Shown piece after piece: positions 7,099-13,992 of a DNA stretch of 14,166 nucleotides. The position numbers and the translations under genes are program-made. This DNA is from Chloroflexota bacterium. Lineage in GTDB: Bacteria; Chloroflexota; Anaerolineae; Anaerolineales; Anaerolineaceae. The notes under the pieces are model-generated. The model was given only the letters and a program-made list of their open reading frames with translations. It searched no databases and was not told the DNA's origin. Position 1 is the stretch's first letter; each line of letters starts with the position of its first letter. The stretch covers positions 1-14,166 of the forward strand of contig DSBE01000175.1 of the NCBI GenBank assembly GCA_011053085.1. The letters are read 5' to 3'.

Positions 7099-7125
7099 AT
7101 TATAGCAACACAATCACCCTGCCAA
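7099..7125 (-). promoter_or_regulatory. Promoter of the sugar kinase operon
   Basis: On the minus strand, TTGGCA (7120-7125) and TATAAT (7099-7104) are separated by 15 nt. The hexamers match the sigma-70 consensus at 5/6 and 6/6, but the spacer is 2 nt short. Transcription would begin near 7092, about 22 nt before the chosen kinase ATG, which is why the upstream ATG at 7100 cannot be the start. Confidence 0.6.
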
Positions 7126-7181
7126 AGTACGAAAAGTAAAAAAAGCCATTTTCATAAAAGACTGGAAGCATCTACCCTGGT

Positions 7182-7210
7182 TTGACGCTGATATAGTCGT
7201 CACGTATAAT
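7182..7210 (+). promoter_or_regulatory. Main sigma-70-type promoter of the membrane complex operon
   Basis: TTGACG (7182-7187) and TATAAT (7205-7210) are separated by the optimal 17 nt, matching the consensus at 11 of 12 positions. The start point would be near 7217, leaving a leader of about 158 nt. It is the strongest promoter sequence in the window and faces the ten-gene operon. Confidence 0.8.
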
Positions 7211-7229
7211 AAATTATCATTGACTATAT
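7191..7229. repeat. Inverted repeat bracketing the main -10 box
   Basis: ATATAGTC (7191-7198) and GACTATAT (7222-7229) are perfect 8-bp inverted copies with a 23-nt gap. The dyad centre is at 7210, the last base of the TATAAT box. The half-sites are about 31 bp apart centre to centre, close to three helical turns, so both would face the same side of the DNA. This is compatible with an operator. No regulator family can be assigned. Confidence 0.45.
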
Positions 7230-7247
7230 GCAAGCGCAATGGATACT
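7220..7247 (+). promoter_or_regulatory. Second, weaker tandem promoter
   Basis: TTGACT (7220-7225) and GATACT (7242-7247) are separated by 16 nt, matching consensus at 5/6 and 4/6. It lies about 38 nt downstream of the main promoter. It could be a secondary start or coincidence. Confidence 0.4.
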
Positions 7248-7364
7248 ACAGAAGGTGTTAGCGCAATCAACCCAAAGGTATATCCACTGTGATTAGCTAA
7301 TTGAAGAAACCAAACTACCGGTCGCTTTTCATGAAAATTTAAGCGATTGAACCCTAACAAACCA

Positions 7365-7370
7365 GGGAGG
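7365..7370 (+). promoter_or_regulatory. Ribosome binding site deciding a TTG start
   Basis: GGGAGG lies 5 nt before a TTG codon at 7376. No in-frame ATG or GTG is as well placed, so the first gene of the operon most likely starts at TTG. Confidence 0.7.
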
Positions 7371-7375
7371 TCATC

Positions 7376-7645
7376 TTGTCCAGCCACGCCATCTTGATCA
7401 CCATACTAACTACAGGTTTCGTCATCACCGCCCTGTTTGTACTCTTAGCGCGCCGCCTCATCTGGACAATATCCGCCATTGGTTTCGGCAGTGTCATCCT
7501 GGCGATCATTTTCTTTCTCTTTGACGCACCCATCGCCGGTGCGTTTGAACTGAGCGTTGGCGCCGGTTTGGTCAGCGTTCTCTTCATCATCGGATCCAGT
7601 CTGGCAAAGAACACAGGAGAATCCCCCAATGAAGATCAAACGTAG
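7376..7645 (+). CDS. MbhD-like (DUF4040) membrane subunit of the hydrogenase/Mrp-type complex
   Basis: This 89-residue protein has three membrane helices (about 5-24, 28-48, 58-78). The motif FFLFDAPIAGAFELSVGAGLVSVLF (46-70) corresponds to the DAPDVAlTEaaVGaGL signature of MbhD/DUF4040, a domain found as a separate subunit in MBH hydrogenases and inside MrpA/MrpB antiporter subunits, related to NuoJ. Glu58, the conserved charged residue of this helix, is kept, while the TE before VGAGL is changed to EL. It is probably part of the ion-translocating membrane arm. The start is a TTG with a strong GGGAGG site. Its 3' end overlaps the next gene by 17 nt, so the two are probably translationally coupled. 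It is first in the operon. Confidence 0.75.
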   Translation: MSSHAILITILTTGFVITALFVLLARRLIWTISAIGFGSVILAIIFFLFDAPIAGAFELSVGAGLVSVLFIIGSSLAKNTGESPNEDQT

Positions 7646-7868
7646 CAGCGTGATCATCGCCTGTCTGGTGGTGTTGCTGTTGTTTGCTGGCTGGCTCGCC
7701 TACAGCACCCTCAACAACGAACTCACACCGCCCGTCGAAACCGGTTTCCGTGATTGGTTCTGGCAGGTGCGCCGCTTTGACCTGCTGGCGCAGGTGGTGT
7801 TAATTTTCGCAGGCACACTGGGCATTGCCGCTCTGCTTCCCATGGAGGACTACGAACAGGATGGTTGA
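7629..7868 (+). CDS. MbhE-like small membrane subunit
   Basis: This 79-residue protein has two membrane helices (about 7-24 and 52-70). The C-terminal half, FWQVRRFDLLAQVVLIFAGTLGIAALL (44-70), follows the MbhE/MrpA-C-terminal pattern dFRGFDTLGEItVLgiAalGvyaLL with Asp51 retained. The usual FDTlGE is changed to FDLLAQ, so the conserved Glu is lost. MbhE pairs with MbhD next to the antiporter modules in MBH and Mrp complexes, and the gene order here agrees. AGGAGA at 7615-7620 supports the ATG at 7629, inside the end of the previous gene. Its own end overlaps the next gene by 8 nt. Confidence 0.65.
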   Translation: MKIKRSSVIIACLVVLLLFAGWLAYSTLNNELTPPVETGFRDWFWQVRRFDLLAQVVLIFAGTLGIAALLPMEDYEQDG

Positions 7869-8205
7869 TCTTATGCTGCCGGATTGGACGATTGCTTATG
7901 TCCACCTGTGTATCTTACTGGTCTTTGTGATCGGTATGCTGTGTTTCTTCGTGCGCCGCTCTTACATCCGTCAGATCGTGGGGCTGAAATTGATGCTGCA
8001 AAGTGTCACCCTGGGCCTGGTCATCACCGGCTGGCAGTATCAGGATCATTATCTGGCACAATCCATGGTCATCACCGCCCTCATCATCGAAGCCATCGTC
8101 ATCGGCCTCGCCCTTACCCTGATTATCCAGATCGCCAAACACCCCCACAATGAAACCATCACTTCTCAGGGCAACAGAATATCAGCGCAGGAGGAAAATG
8201 TCTGA
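7861..8205 (+). CDS. NuoK/MrpC/MbhG-like membrane subunit
   Basis: This 114-residue protein has three membrane helices (about 9-31, 39-57, 65-93), the layout of NuoK and MrpC. The motif VITALIIEAIVIGLALTLII (70-89) matches the third helix of NuoK (viavAAaEaaiGLAlvl), and Glu77 is conserved. In the second helix, where NuoK has the proton-pathway Glu in ELMLN, this protein has GLKLMLQSVTL with Lys43. The hydrophilic tail (95-114) is longer than usual. The ATG at 7861 is 12 nt after GGAGG (probably coupled to the upstream stop). An alternative is the ATG at 7873. The 3' end overlaps the NuoL-like gene by 8 nt. Confidence 0.8.
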   Translation: MVDLMLPDWTIAYVHLCILLVFVIGMLCFFVRRSYIRQIVGLKLMLQSVTLGLVITGWQYQDHYLAQSMVITALIIEAIVIGLALTLIIQIAKHPHNETITSQGNRISAQEENV

Positions 8206-9781
8206 TCCTTCCTCGGTCATCCTGTTGCTATTGATGGGCATTCCACTGCTGTTTGGCAGTGTGTTCGTTTTTTTTAGCCAAACCACATTGCGGCGATTGT
8301 TTTTTCTCATGCTAACCATCCAGAGCGTTGGCCTGCTCTCTCTTTTTTTGCTGGGTGACCACGACTTCGCCACGCCTTTGGTATTCTTCAACGAAGTCAT
8401 CACCTTCAGTATTTCCACCATCCCCACCATCCTGTTCATTCTGTGCCTGGCGGGATTATGGCTGCTGGCCTGGCAGCACCGCCTTCCTCTGGCATTTTTT
8501 CCAGCGCGGGTGCATGCCATCTTCATCAGCGTAGCCCTCTCAGCCGGCTGTCTGGCTTTCTATAGCGGGCAGTTTATGATGCGCTATATCGCCCTCGAGG
8601 TGGTCGGTTTGCTGGTAGCATTGACCGCAATTGTTTCTTTTGCCAACCTGATCCCATTTGGCGTAATTTTCCTGATCCTGCGTCTGGGCGACTTGAGTAT
8701 GCTGGCAGCCATCCTGATCCTCTATCAGCCTGCCCGCACCCTCGACATCAACACCATGATCACGCAAGCCGCTCTGATGCCCCTCAACAGCCAGGCATGG
8801 GTGCTGGCGGGATTCCTGTTTGCCGTGATCGTTAAAGTAGCGCTGTTTCCGATGGGCGGTTGGCTGCAGATCGCCCGCGAGAACAAACAGTTCATCACCA
8901 TCTGGATCAGCGCCATCCTGATGCCCGCCATGGGCTATTACCTGTTGTATCGCATCGTCCCCATCATTCAATATCGGGCTGCCTTTCAAATCATCATCAT
9001 GGCACTGGCAAGCGCCTTGCTGCTTGCCATCATGCTGGTTAGCTACCTGCGCGTGGTCCCTTTCACGCCCTTCATGGTGGTCAACAGTGTGTTAAGCGCC
9101 ATGGCAATCTTGTTAGCAGCATACCTTGCTCCTGGTCTGTTAGCTCTCTATCTGTTGTTCATATTGTCAGGCAGGATCGGGCTGCTCTATCTGGAGCGGG
9201 TACAGGTTTCCCTTCCCCCATTGGGCAGTGCTTTGTTATTACTGGCCCTACACACAGCCTTTCTACTGGCAGGACGCCAGCAGCTGCCGATGCCAGCCAT
9301 CATCGCCTGGATGTCGATGACGGTGCTGGCGAGTGCCTGGTTATTCGTGATGGGACAACGTGATCTTACGACAAAAACATTGCAAGAAGTCTTTGTCCAG
9401 CCTGAAGAACGAATGCCGCTCACATTATTTACCTACAAGATAGCAGGTTGGCTCTATCATCAACTGGAGATGGGGATCTTTCATGATGGGCTGGTGAAGG
9501 TGCGCGATGGATTTATTCAGGCTGCCGATTGGATCTACACAAATATTGAAGGCGGGATAGAGAACACCTGGACAAAATTAGGCAGCGGGCTGATCAGGAT
9601 TTCAAAATCAGCCCTGCGGCGTGAAGAAGATGTAAGCAACAAAGCCAATGAGGGTATTCACCAGGCGCTACGCACGATCAACAAACAGGAAATTCAAACG
9701 GCAGCCAAAGAAATCCGCTGGGATCTCATCTGGATACCGGTGGTGTTGATCGTGATTCTGGTGTATATGATGACGGGTTAA
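8198..9781 (+). CDS. Divergent NuoL-like antiporter-type subunit with lateral-helix tail
   Basis: This is a 527-residue polytopic protein. The first half follows the antiporter-type core: Glu134 in RYIALEVVGLLVAL (about TM5), LRLGD (161-165, the NuoL NRVGD position), and Lys213 in IVKVALFPMGGWL (about TM7). The canonical FPLHtWLPDA...AP segment is not kept: the His and the PDA are missing. From 231 to 392 there is no lysine at all, and the usual HAxFKAxLFL helix may correspond to LSGRIGLLYL with Arg326. Residues about 390-508 are hydrophilic/amphipathic and are followed by one last membrane helix (509-525), the arrangement of the NuoL lateral helix and its anchor. The ATG at 8198 follows GGAGG by 4 nt and overlaps the upstream stop. 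The longer in-frame start at 8150 has no comparable site. Confidence 0.8.
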   Translation: MSDPSSVILLLLMGIPLLFGSVFVFFSQTTLRRLFFLMLTIQSVGLLSLFLLGDHDFATPLVFFNEVITFSISTIPTILFILCLAGLWLLAWQHRLPLAFFPARVHAIFISVALSAGCLAFYSGQFMMRYIALEVVGLLVALTAIVSFANLIPFGVIFLILRLGDLSMLAAILILYQPARTLDINTMITQAALMPLNSQAWVLAGFLFAVIVKVALFPMGGWLQIARENKQFITIWISAILMPAMGYYLLYRIVPIIQYRAAFQIIIMALASALLLAIMLVSYLRVVPFTPFMVVNSVLSAMAILLAAYLAPGLLALYLLFILSGRIGLLYLERVQVSLPPLGSALLLLALHTAFLLAGRQQLPMPAIIAWMSMTVLASAWLFVMGQRDLTTKTLQEVFVQPEERMPLTLFTYKIAGWLYHQLEMGIFHDGLVKVRDGFIQAADWIYTNIEGGIENTWTKLGSGLIRISKSALRREEDVSNKANEGIHQALRTINKQEIQTAAKEIRWDLIWIPVVLIVILVYMMTG

Positions 9782-9791
9782 GGAGTGAATG

Positions 9792-11267
9792 ATGAATACT
9801 TATGCTTATTTGCTATCAGGAATCACCCTGTTACCGGTATTGGGGGTCATTATCCTGCTCCTTTGGAAAAAAGCCACCAAGACCCAGGCCGCCTTTCTTG
9901 GCATCATCAGTGAAACCTGCGCCCTGATCATCCCCATCATCCTGCTCTCCGAACTGCGCGCCGGACGGTCGGTGGTCTTCTCTTTGCCCTGGATTCCCAA
10001 CATGGGCGTATCTTTCAGTCTTGAGCTCAACTGGCTGTCATTGGTCTTTCTCATCACCGAAGTGCTGGTCACCCTGGCCGCCATGATCTATTCACTGGGC
10101 GACAAAGACGGAGAAAAGAGGAGCCATTATTATTATGCCCTGCTGCTGTTGTTCAGTCTGGGTATGTCTGGCACCACGCTGGCAGATGATGTCTTTCTGT
10201 TCTACATCTTCTGGGAATTGATGTTGATCGCTTCCTGTATCTTGATCATCAGCTGGGGGCATGGCGAAAACCGTTTGCGGGTGGCATTAAAGTATTTCAT
10301 CATCACCCACATAGGCTCGTTGATGGTGCTGGTGTGTCTGATCCTGCTGTATGTCAATTTCGGCACCGCCAGCCTCTCCGCCCTGACCCTGCAGGCAGCA
10401 ACCCTGCCCGTACAAACGCAAGTGTTTATGATCATCTTCTTCCTGATCGGATTCTGTATAAAAATGGCCATTTTCCCTGTGCACCTGTGGCTGCCTGATG
10501 CCCACACCGTTGCCCCCATGCCGGTCACCATCATCCTTGCCGCTGCCATGCTCTCCATGGGCACCTATGGCGTCCTGCGCTTTCCGGTGGCGTTGTTCTC
10601 ACTCGAAGCCATGCAGCCGTTTGCCCTGTGGATGATGATCGCCGGTCTGATCTCTGAGGTGTATGGCGCGTTGATGGCGCTGGCAGAAAAAGATATCAAA
10701 CGCATCATCGCTTATAGTTCTGTCAGCCAGATGGGCTACATCCTGTTTGGCCTCGGTTCTCTGACCCATGATGGCATGGTGGGCAGCATCATGCATGTCA
10801 TCTACCATGCCATTGTCAAAGCGCTGCTGTTTATGGTGGTGGGCATCCTGCTGGCTGCCGCCCGCGAACGAAACATTGACAAGATCGGCGGGCTGGCAAA
10901 AAAAATGCCAGTCATCACCGTCTGTGCCGCCATTGGCATCCTTGGCATCTCCGGTATGCCCCCATTGGGTATCTTCAACAGTGAATGGATGATCTTTGCC
11001 GGTGGTTTCGACTCCGGTTTTCCCATCGTACTGACCGTGATCACCCTCCTGGGATCAATCCTCACCGTCATCTATTCCCTGCGCTTCTTTGGCAAGATAT
11101 TCTTCGGTGATACAAAACCTGAAAAAGTCGACACAAACATCTCCAAAACCCTGTTGATCTCAACTGTGGCGGTCACCGTCTTTTTGATTATCGAAGGCCT
11201 CACACCCGGCCCTTTGCTGGCATGGTCAGAGCTTGGCCTTGTATCCATTCTGGGAGGGCTGCCATAA
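9792..11267 (+). CDS. NuoM-like antiporter-type subunit
   Basis: This 491-residue protein has about 14 membrane helices. The full proton-pathway signature is present: Glu142 in FYIFWELMLIAS (TM5), Lys224 and His231 in CIKMAIFPVHLWLPDAHTVAPMP (TM7), DIKRIIAYSSVSQMGY (301-315), His339 and Lys343 in YHAIVKALLFM (TM8), and Glu398 in FNSEWMIF (TM12). The TM12 Glu is diagnostic of NuoM rather than NuoL/NuoN, which have Lys there. It is expected to translocate H+ or Na+ as redox energy arrives from the peripheral arm. It is also close to MbhH/HyfF-type subunits. AGGAG at 9781-9785 precedes two adjacent ATGs (9789 and 9792), and I chose the one at better spacing. It follows the NuoL-like gene by 10 nt. 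Confidence 0.92.
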   Translation: MNTYAYLLSGITLLPVLGVIILLLWKKATKTQAAFLGIISETCALIIPIILLSELRAGRSVVFSLPWIPNMGVSFSLELNWLSLVFLITEVLVTLAAMIYSLGDKDGEKRSHYYYALLLLFSLGMSGTTLADDVFLFYIFWELMLIASCILIISWGHGENRLRVALKYFIITHIGSLMVLVCLILLYVNFGTASLSALTLQAATLPVQTQVFMIIFFLIGFCIKMAIFPVHLWLPDAHTVAPMPVTIILAAAMLSMGTYGVLRFPVALFSLEAMQPFALWMMIAGLISEVYGALMALAEKDIKRIIAYSSVSQMGYILFGLGSLTHDGMVGSIMHVIYHAIVKALLFMVVGILLAAARERNIDKIGGLAKKMPVITVCAAIGILGISGMPPLGIFNSEWMIFAGGFDSGFPIVLTVITLLGSILTVIYSLRFFGKIFFGDTKPEKVDTNISKTLLISTVAVTVFLIIEGLTPGPLLAWSELGLVSILGGLP

Positions 11268-12757
11268 TGGAAGGAAATATCGCCGTCATCCTGCCGATTG
11301 TCATTTTGATGGGTGGTGCGCTCGTGATCTATGTACTTACCCGTGCTTTGCGATTGAGCAATAAAATCGAAGCCTTGCTGGCGATCCTGGTCCTGGCGGG
11401 TGCGCTGGCAGCATTATTGAATCTGGTGCAGCCACTTAATGATCTCGCGAACATCAATGATCTTTTTTACGGCAGCCGGCAGCCGGGAGGGATCCTGTTT
11501 TTTCCCAACATCGTTGGTGTGTATATCGGCGTGATTGCCTGTTTCATCTGCCTGTTCATCTGTGCTTATTCCGGTGAATACCTCTCGCGTGACCCGCGTT
11601 TTTTACTCTTTTACCCCATGATCTTGTTGACCATTGCCGGTTTACTGAGCATGTTCTTTGCGGCAGACCTTTTTAACCTGTTCCTGATGGCAGAATTGAC
11701 CACCATCACCGGCAGCGCACTGATCGCCTTCCGCTTCACCAAAGAGGAAGCCGTAAAGGCCGGGTTCAAATATCTCGTGATGAGCAGCCTGGGCACCATG
11801 ACCATGATGCTGGGCATCTACTTCATCTACCGTGGCACCGGCAGGCTGTACCTGACAGAAATTGCCAGCATGACCAACGATTTCACCCGCATAGGGGCGG
11901 CGTGTTTTCTGGTTGGTTTCAGCATCAAAGCCGGGGTCGTACCGCTGCACACCTGGGTGCCGGATGTCTATCACCACGCGCCCAGCGCTGTCAGCGGCCT
12001 GTTTGCCGGCATCACTTCCAAAAGCATGTTATTCATCATGCCTATGATCGCCCTTCAGCTAGGCATGACAGCACAGGAATTAGGGCTGTATCTGATGGTA
12101 TTCGCCTCCTTCAATATGCTGGTTGGCGTCATCCGCATGCTGACCCAGCAGCAGTTGCGCCGCTTCCTCTCCTATTCCTCCATCGCCCAAACCGGGTATC
12201 TGATGTTTACCCTGGGTATCGGGTATTATTACCAGTTACCCAGTGCATACGCGGCTGGTCTTTACCTGTTATCGATCATTGCCTTCATGAAATGCCTGGC
12301 TTTTCTCACCGCCGGCAATTACGAATATCGCTTTGGCACAGGTAACATTAATCAATTGATGGGCGCTAACCGGCTGGTCCCCCTGAACGCTTTTGCTTTC
12401 AGCACTGCCCTGGCAGGATTATCAGGCATTCCTTTGCTGGCAGGTTTTACCGGTAAGTGGCTGATATTCACTGCAGCCCTGACCGCTGGAGATGCCTTCG
12501 CCATCGCCGGGTTGGTGATATTCCTGGTGTGCACCGTGATCGGATCGATCGGGTACCTGCCCATGCTGGTCAAACAATACCAGAGATCACGAGCTAACCT
12601 GAAATCATTAGAAAAGAATCAACTAACGGTCACTTCTACCCTGTGGATTGGGGTGCCTGTGGTAGTCTTAACGCTGATCGTGATCGTAACCGGGGTATTC
12701 CCCACACCCTGGATCAACCTGATTGAGAATGTAGTAAGTTTAGTGGCGGCTGTATGA
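11267..12757 (+). CDS. NuoN/MrpD-like antiporter-type subunit
   Basis: This 496-residue protein has about 14 membrane helices. Channel residues are all present: Glu143 in FLMAELTTITG (TM5), Lys221 and His228 in FSIKAGVVPLHTWVPDVYHHAPSAVSG (TM7), Lys252 in TSKSM, QQLRRFLSYSSIAQTGY (295-311), Lys342 in FMKCLAFLTAG (TM8 region) and Lys397 in GFTGKW (TM12). The TM12 Lys and the VYHHAPSAVSGLFAGI text are closer to MrpD/MbhH and NuoN than to NuoM. It is the third antiporter-type subunit of the operon. The ATG at 11267 follows GGGAGG (11252-11257) and overlaps the preceding TAA by one base (TAATG), so the genes are probably coupled. The longer reading from 11222 lies inside the previous gene and is rejected. 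Confidence 0.92.
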   Translation: MEGNIAVILPIVILMGGALVIYVLTRALRLSNKIEALLAILVLAGALAALLNLVQPLNDLANINDLFYGSRQPGGILFFPNIVGVYIGVIACFICLFICAYSGEYLSRDPRFLLFYPMILLTIAGLLSMFFAADLFNLFLMAELTTITGSALIAFRFTKEEAVKAGFKYLVMSSLGTMTMMLGIYFIYRGTGRLYLTEIASMTNDFTRIGAACFLVGFSIKAGVVPLHTWVPDVYHHAPSAVSGLFAGITSKSMLFIMPMIALQLGMTAQELGLYLMVFASFNMLVGVIRMLTQQQLRRFLSYSSIAQTGYLMFTLGIGYYYQLPSAYAAGLYLLSIIAFMKCLAFLTAGNYEYRFGTGNINQLMGANRLVPLNAFAFSTALAGLSGIPLLAGFTGKWLIFTAALTAGDAFAIAGLVIFLVCTVIGSIGYLPMLVKQYQRSRANLKSLEKNQLTVTSTLWIGVPVVVLTLIVIVTGVFPTPWINLIENVVSLVAAV

Positions 12758-13095
12758 TCAAACCCCTGTTACTTAGCCCACCATTGGTATTTCTATTTTT
12801 TTTGATTCTGGCAACCGCCAGTTATTTTGTCATTTTACGGTTTTCTGCCAAAGGTAAAGACCACCCGGGCAAATACCTGCCCTATGCAAGCGGCCAGATA
12901 TTCCCGGAAACTGAAGTGCAGCTCTCTTACCAGGCATTTTTCCGCATCGGTCTGCTCTTTGGTATTCTACATGTCGCCGCCCTGGTTATCTCCATCATGC
13001 CGCTGGATTGGGCATCCCACCGTGTGGGTCTGTTGTATTTATTAGGTATTTCCATCAGTGCCTATGTATTGGCAAAACCGGAGCCGAAATCATGA
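12754..13095 (+). CDS. NuoA-like membrane subunit
   Basis: This 113-residue protein has three membrane helices (about 9-28, 60-83, 90-107) with a polar loop between helices 1 and 2, the layout of NuoA. The loop contains GKYLPYASGQIFPETEVQLSYQAFFRIG, matching the KxxPYECGxxP...RFsvrFyli pattern of NuoA with the YECG cysteine replaced (YASG). In complex I this loop lies near the quinone site and the interface with NuoH/NuoD. The Glu of NuoA helix 2 (FDLEvvF) is also absent (GILHVAALVI). The position just before the NuoB-like gene is the complex I order (A-B-C-D). It overlaps both neighbours by 4 nt (ATGA), so coupling is likely. Confidence 0.75.
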   Translation: MIKPLLLSPPLVFLFFLILATASYFVILRFSAKGKDHPGKYLPYASGQIFPETEVQLSYQAFFRIGLLFGILHVAALVISIMPLDWASHRVGLLYLLGISISAYVLAKPEPKS

Positions 13096-13550
13096 AGGGC
13101 ACAACCAGGCTAAGACAAACCATCAATTCCATCTATCGTTGGGCGCAAAAGAACTCGCTGTGGGTCATCCACTACAACAGCGGTGGCTGCAACGGCTGTG
13201 ATATCGAGATCCTTGACTTACTCACCCCGCGTTATGATGTCGAACGCCTTGGCATCCTCGCCGAAGGTTCACCGCGCCACGCAGACGTACTGCTGTGCAC
13301 AGGGCCGGTCACGCGTCAGAGCAAAGAAGGCCTGTGGCAGATCTACTCACAGATGCCCTCCCCCAAGTGGGTAGTAGCAGTCGGCAGTTGCAGCATCACC
13401 GGCGGTGTGTTCCAGGGCAGTCCCACTGTGTTGGGTGGGATTGATAAAGTGGTGCCGGTTGATCTCTATGTGCCCGGTTGCGCTGCCCGTCCTGAAGCCA
13501 TCATTGCAGCCTTCGTTCAGTTACGAGAAAGGATCGCCCATGGCAAATAA
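13092..13550 (+). CDS. Group 4 hydrogenase-type small subunit (NuoB/MbhJ/EchC-like)
   Basis: This 152-residue iron-sulfur protein should bind one [4Fe-4S] cluster through Cys33 and Cys36 (SGGCNGCDIE, 30-38), Cys100 (VAVGSCSITGGVF) and Cys130 (YVPGCAARPEAI). CxxC spacing with GCDIE is typical of MbhJ, EchC, CooL and HycG. Complex I NuoB instead has two adjacent cysteines (CCaiE). Other family text: LTPRYDVERLG (44-54), TGPVTRQ (70-76) and QMPSPKWVV (87-95). The cluster would pass electrons between the ferredoxin-type subunit and the large subunit. The usual PGCPPRPE is PGCAARPE here. No signal peptide is seen, so it is cytoplasmic and membrane-associated. It overlaps the NuoA-like gene by 4 nt and the NuoC-like gene by 11 nt. 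Confidence 0.95.
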   Translation: MKGTTRLRQTINSIYRWAQKNSLWVIHYNSGGCNGCDIEILDLLTPRYDVERLGILAEGSPRHADVLLCTGPVTRQSKEGLWQIYSQMPSPKWVVAVGSCSITGGVFQGSPTVLGGIDKVVPVDLYVPGCAARPEAIIAAFVQLRERIAHGK

Positions 13551-13992
13551 ACTAATGCCCGAAGACTTCCTGCGTTGTGTGTCTGCGCACACCCAACAAC
13601 CCTGTGAATTGGCAGGTCACATCATAAACGAAACCGCCATCACCATCCCGGCTGATGACCTGCATAACATCGTTGCCGCATTGATGAACGACCTGAACCT
13701 CACTCATCTTTCCGCCATCACCGCCCAGCAACGAGAAGATTGTCCAGATGAAATCCAGGTGATGTATCACTTCTGGCAAGGCGGTGGTTACACCCTCATC
13801 GTCTGGCTTCCCGCCGCTGAGCCGGTGCTAACTTCCCTCATGGATCTCATCATTGGCGCGGATTTTTATGAACGCGAAGTCGCCGAGATGTACGGCATCA
13901 CCATTGCCAATCGGGAAGAAACTCCGCCGCTCCTACTGCCCGATGATTGGAACGAGGGGCCGCCCATGCGGCGCAAGGAGGAATCTGTATGA
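13540..13992 (+). CDS. NuoC/MbhK/EchD-like hydrogenase subunit
   Basis: This 150-residue soluble subunit has the NuoC 30-kDa signature at GADFYEREVAEMYGI (106-120, compare WyEREvwDmfGI), followed by LLLPDDWNEGPPMRR (131-145, compare LLLpdDWeGhPLRK). It stabilises the large/small subunit module and has no cofactor. The N-terminal half is a typical divergent alpha/beta domain. The ATG at 13540 follows AAGGAT by about 5 nt and lies inside the end of the NuoB-like gene. The end overlaps the large-subunit gene by 4 nt (ATGA). The separate NuoC and NuoD genes match MBH and Ech rather than the fused NuoCD of enterobacteria. Confidence 0.93.
   Translation: MANKLMPEDFLRCVSAHTQQPCELAGHIINETAITIPADDLHNIVAALMNDLNLTHLSAITAQQREDCPDEIQVMYHFWQGGGYTLIVWLPAAEPVLTSLMDLIIGADFYEREVAEMYGITIANREETPPLLLPDDWNEGPPMRRKEESV

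Larger units (their letters stand above)
7071..7375. other. Divergent control region between kinase and hydrogenase operons
   Basis: This is 305 bp without a gene. It holds a leftward promoter for the kinase operon, two candidate rightward promoters for the membrane complex, a dyad around the main rightward -10 box and a leader of about 158 nt. The leader contains a direct repeat AGCGCAAT (7233-7240 and 7260-7267), a TGGATA/TATCCA pair (7240-7245/7281-7286) and a hairpin TCGCTT/AAGCGA (7322-7327/7341-7346) that encloses the perfect palindrome TTTTCATGAAAA (7326-7337). I do not recognise a known riboswitch. Confidence 0.6.

Noticed and set aside
5952..7100. Longer sugar-kinase start at ATG 7100
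   Set aside because: The ATG overlaps a perfect TATAAT, lies upstream of the expected transcript start and lacks a Shine-Dalgarno site. The ATG at 7070 matches the family N-terminus.
11222..11266. Longer start of the NuoN/MrpD-like gene inside the NuoM-like gene
   Set aside because: It adds a polar, non-family N-terminus. The ATG at 11267 has GGGAGG upstream and the usual stop/start overlap.
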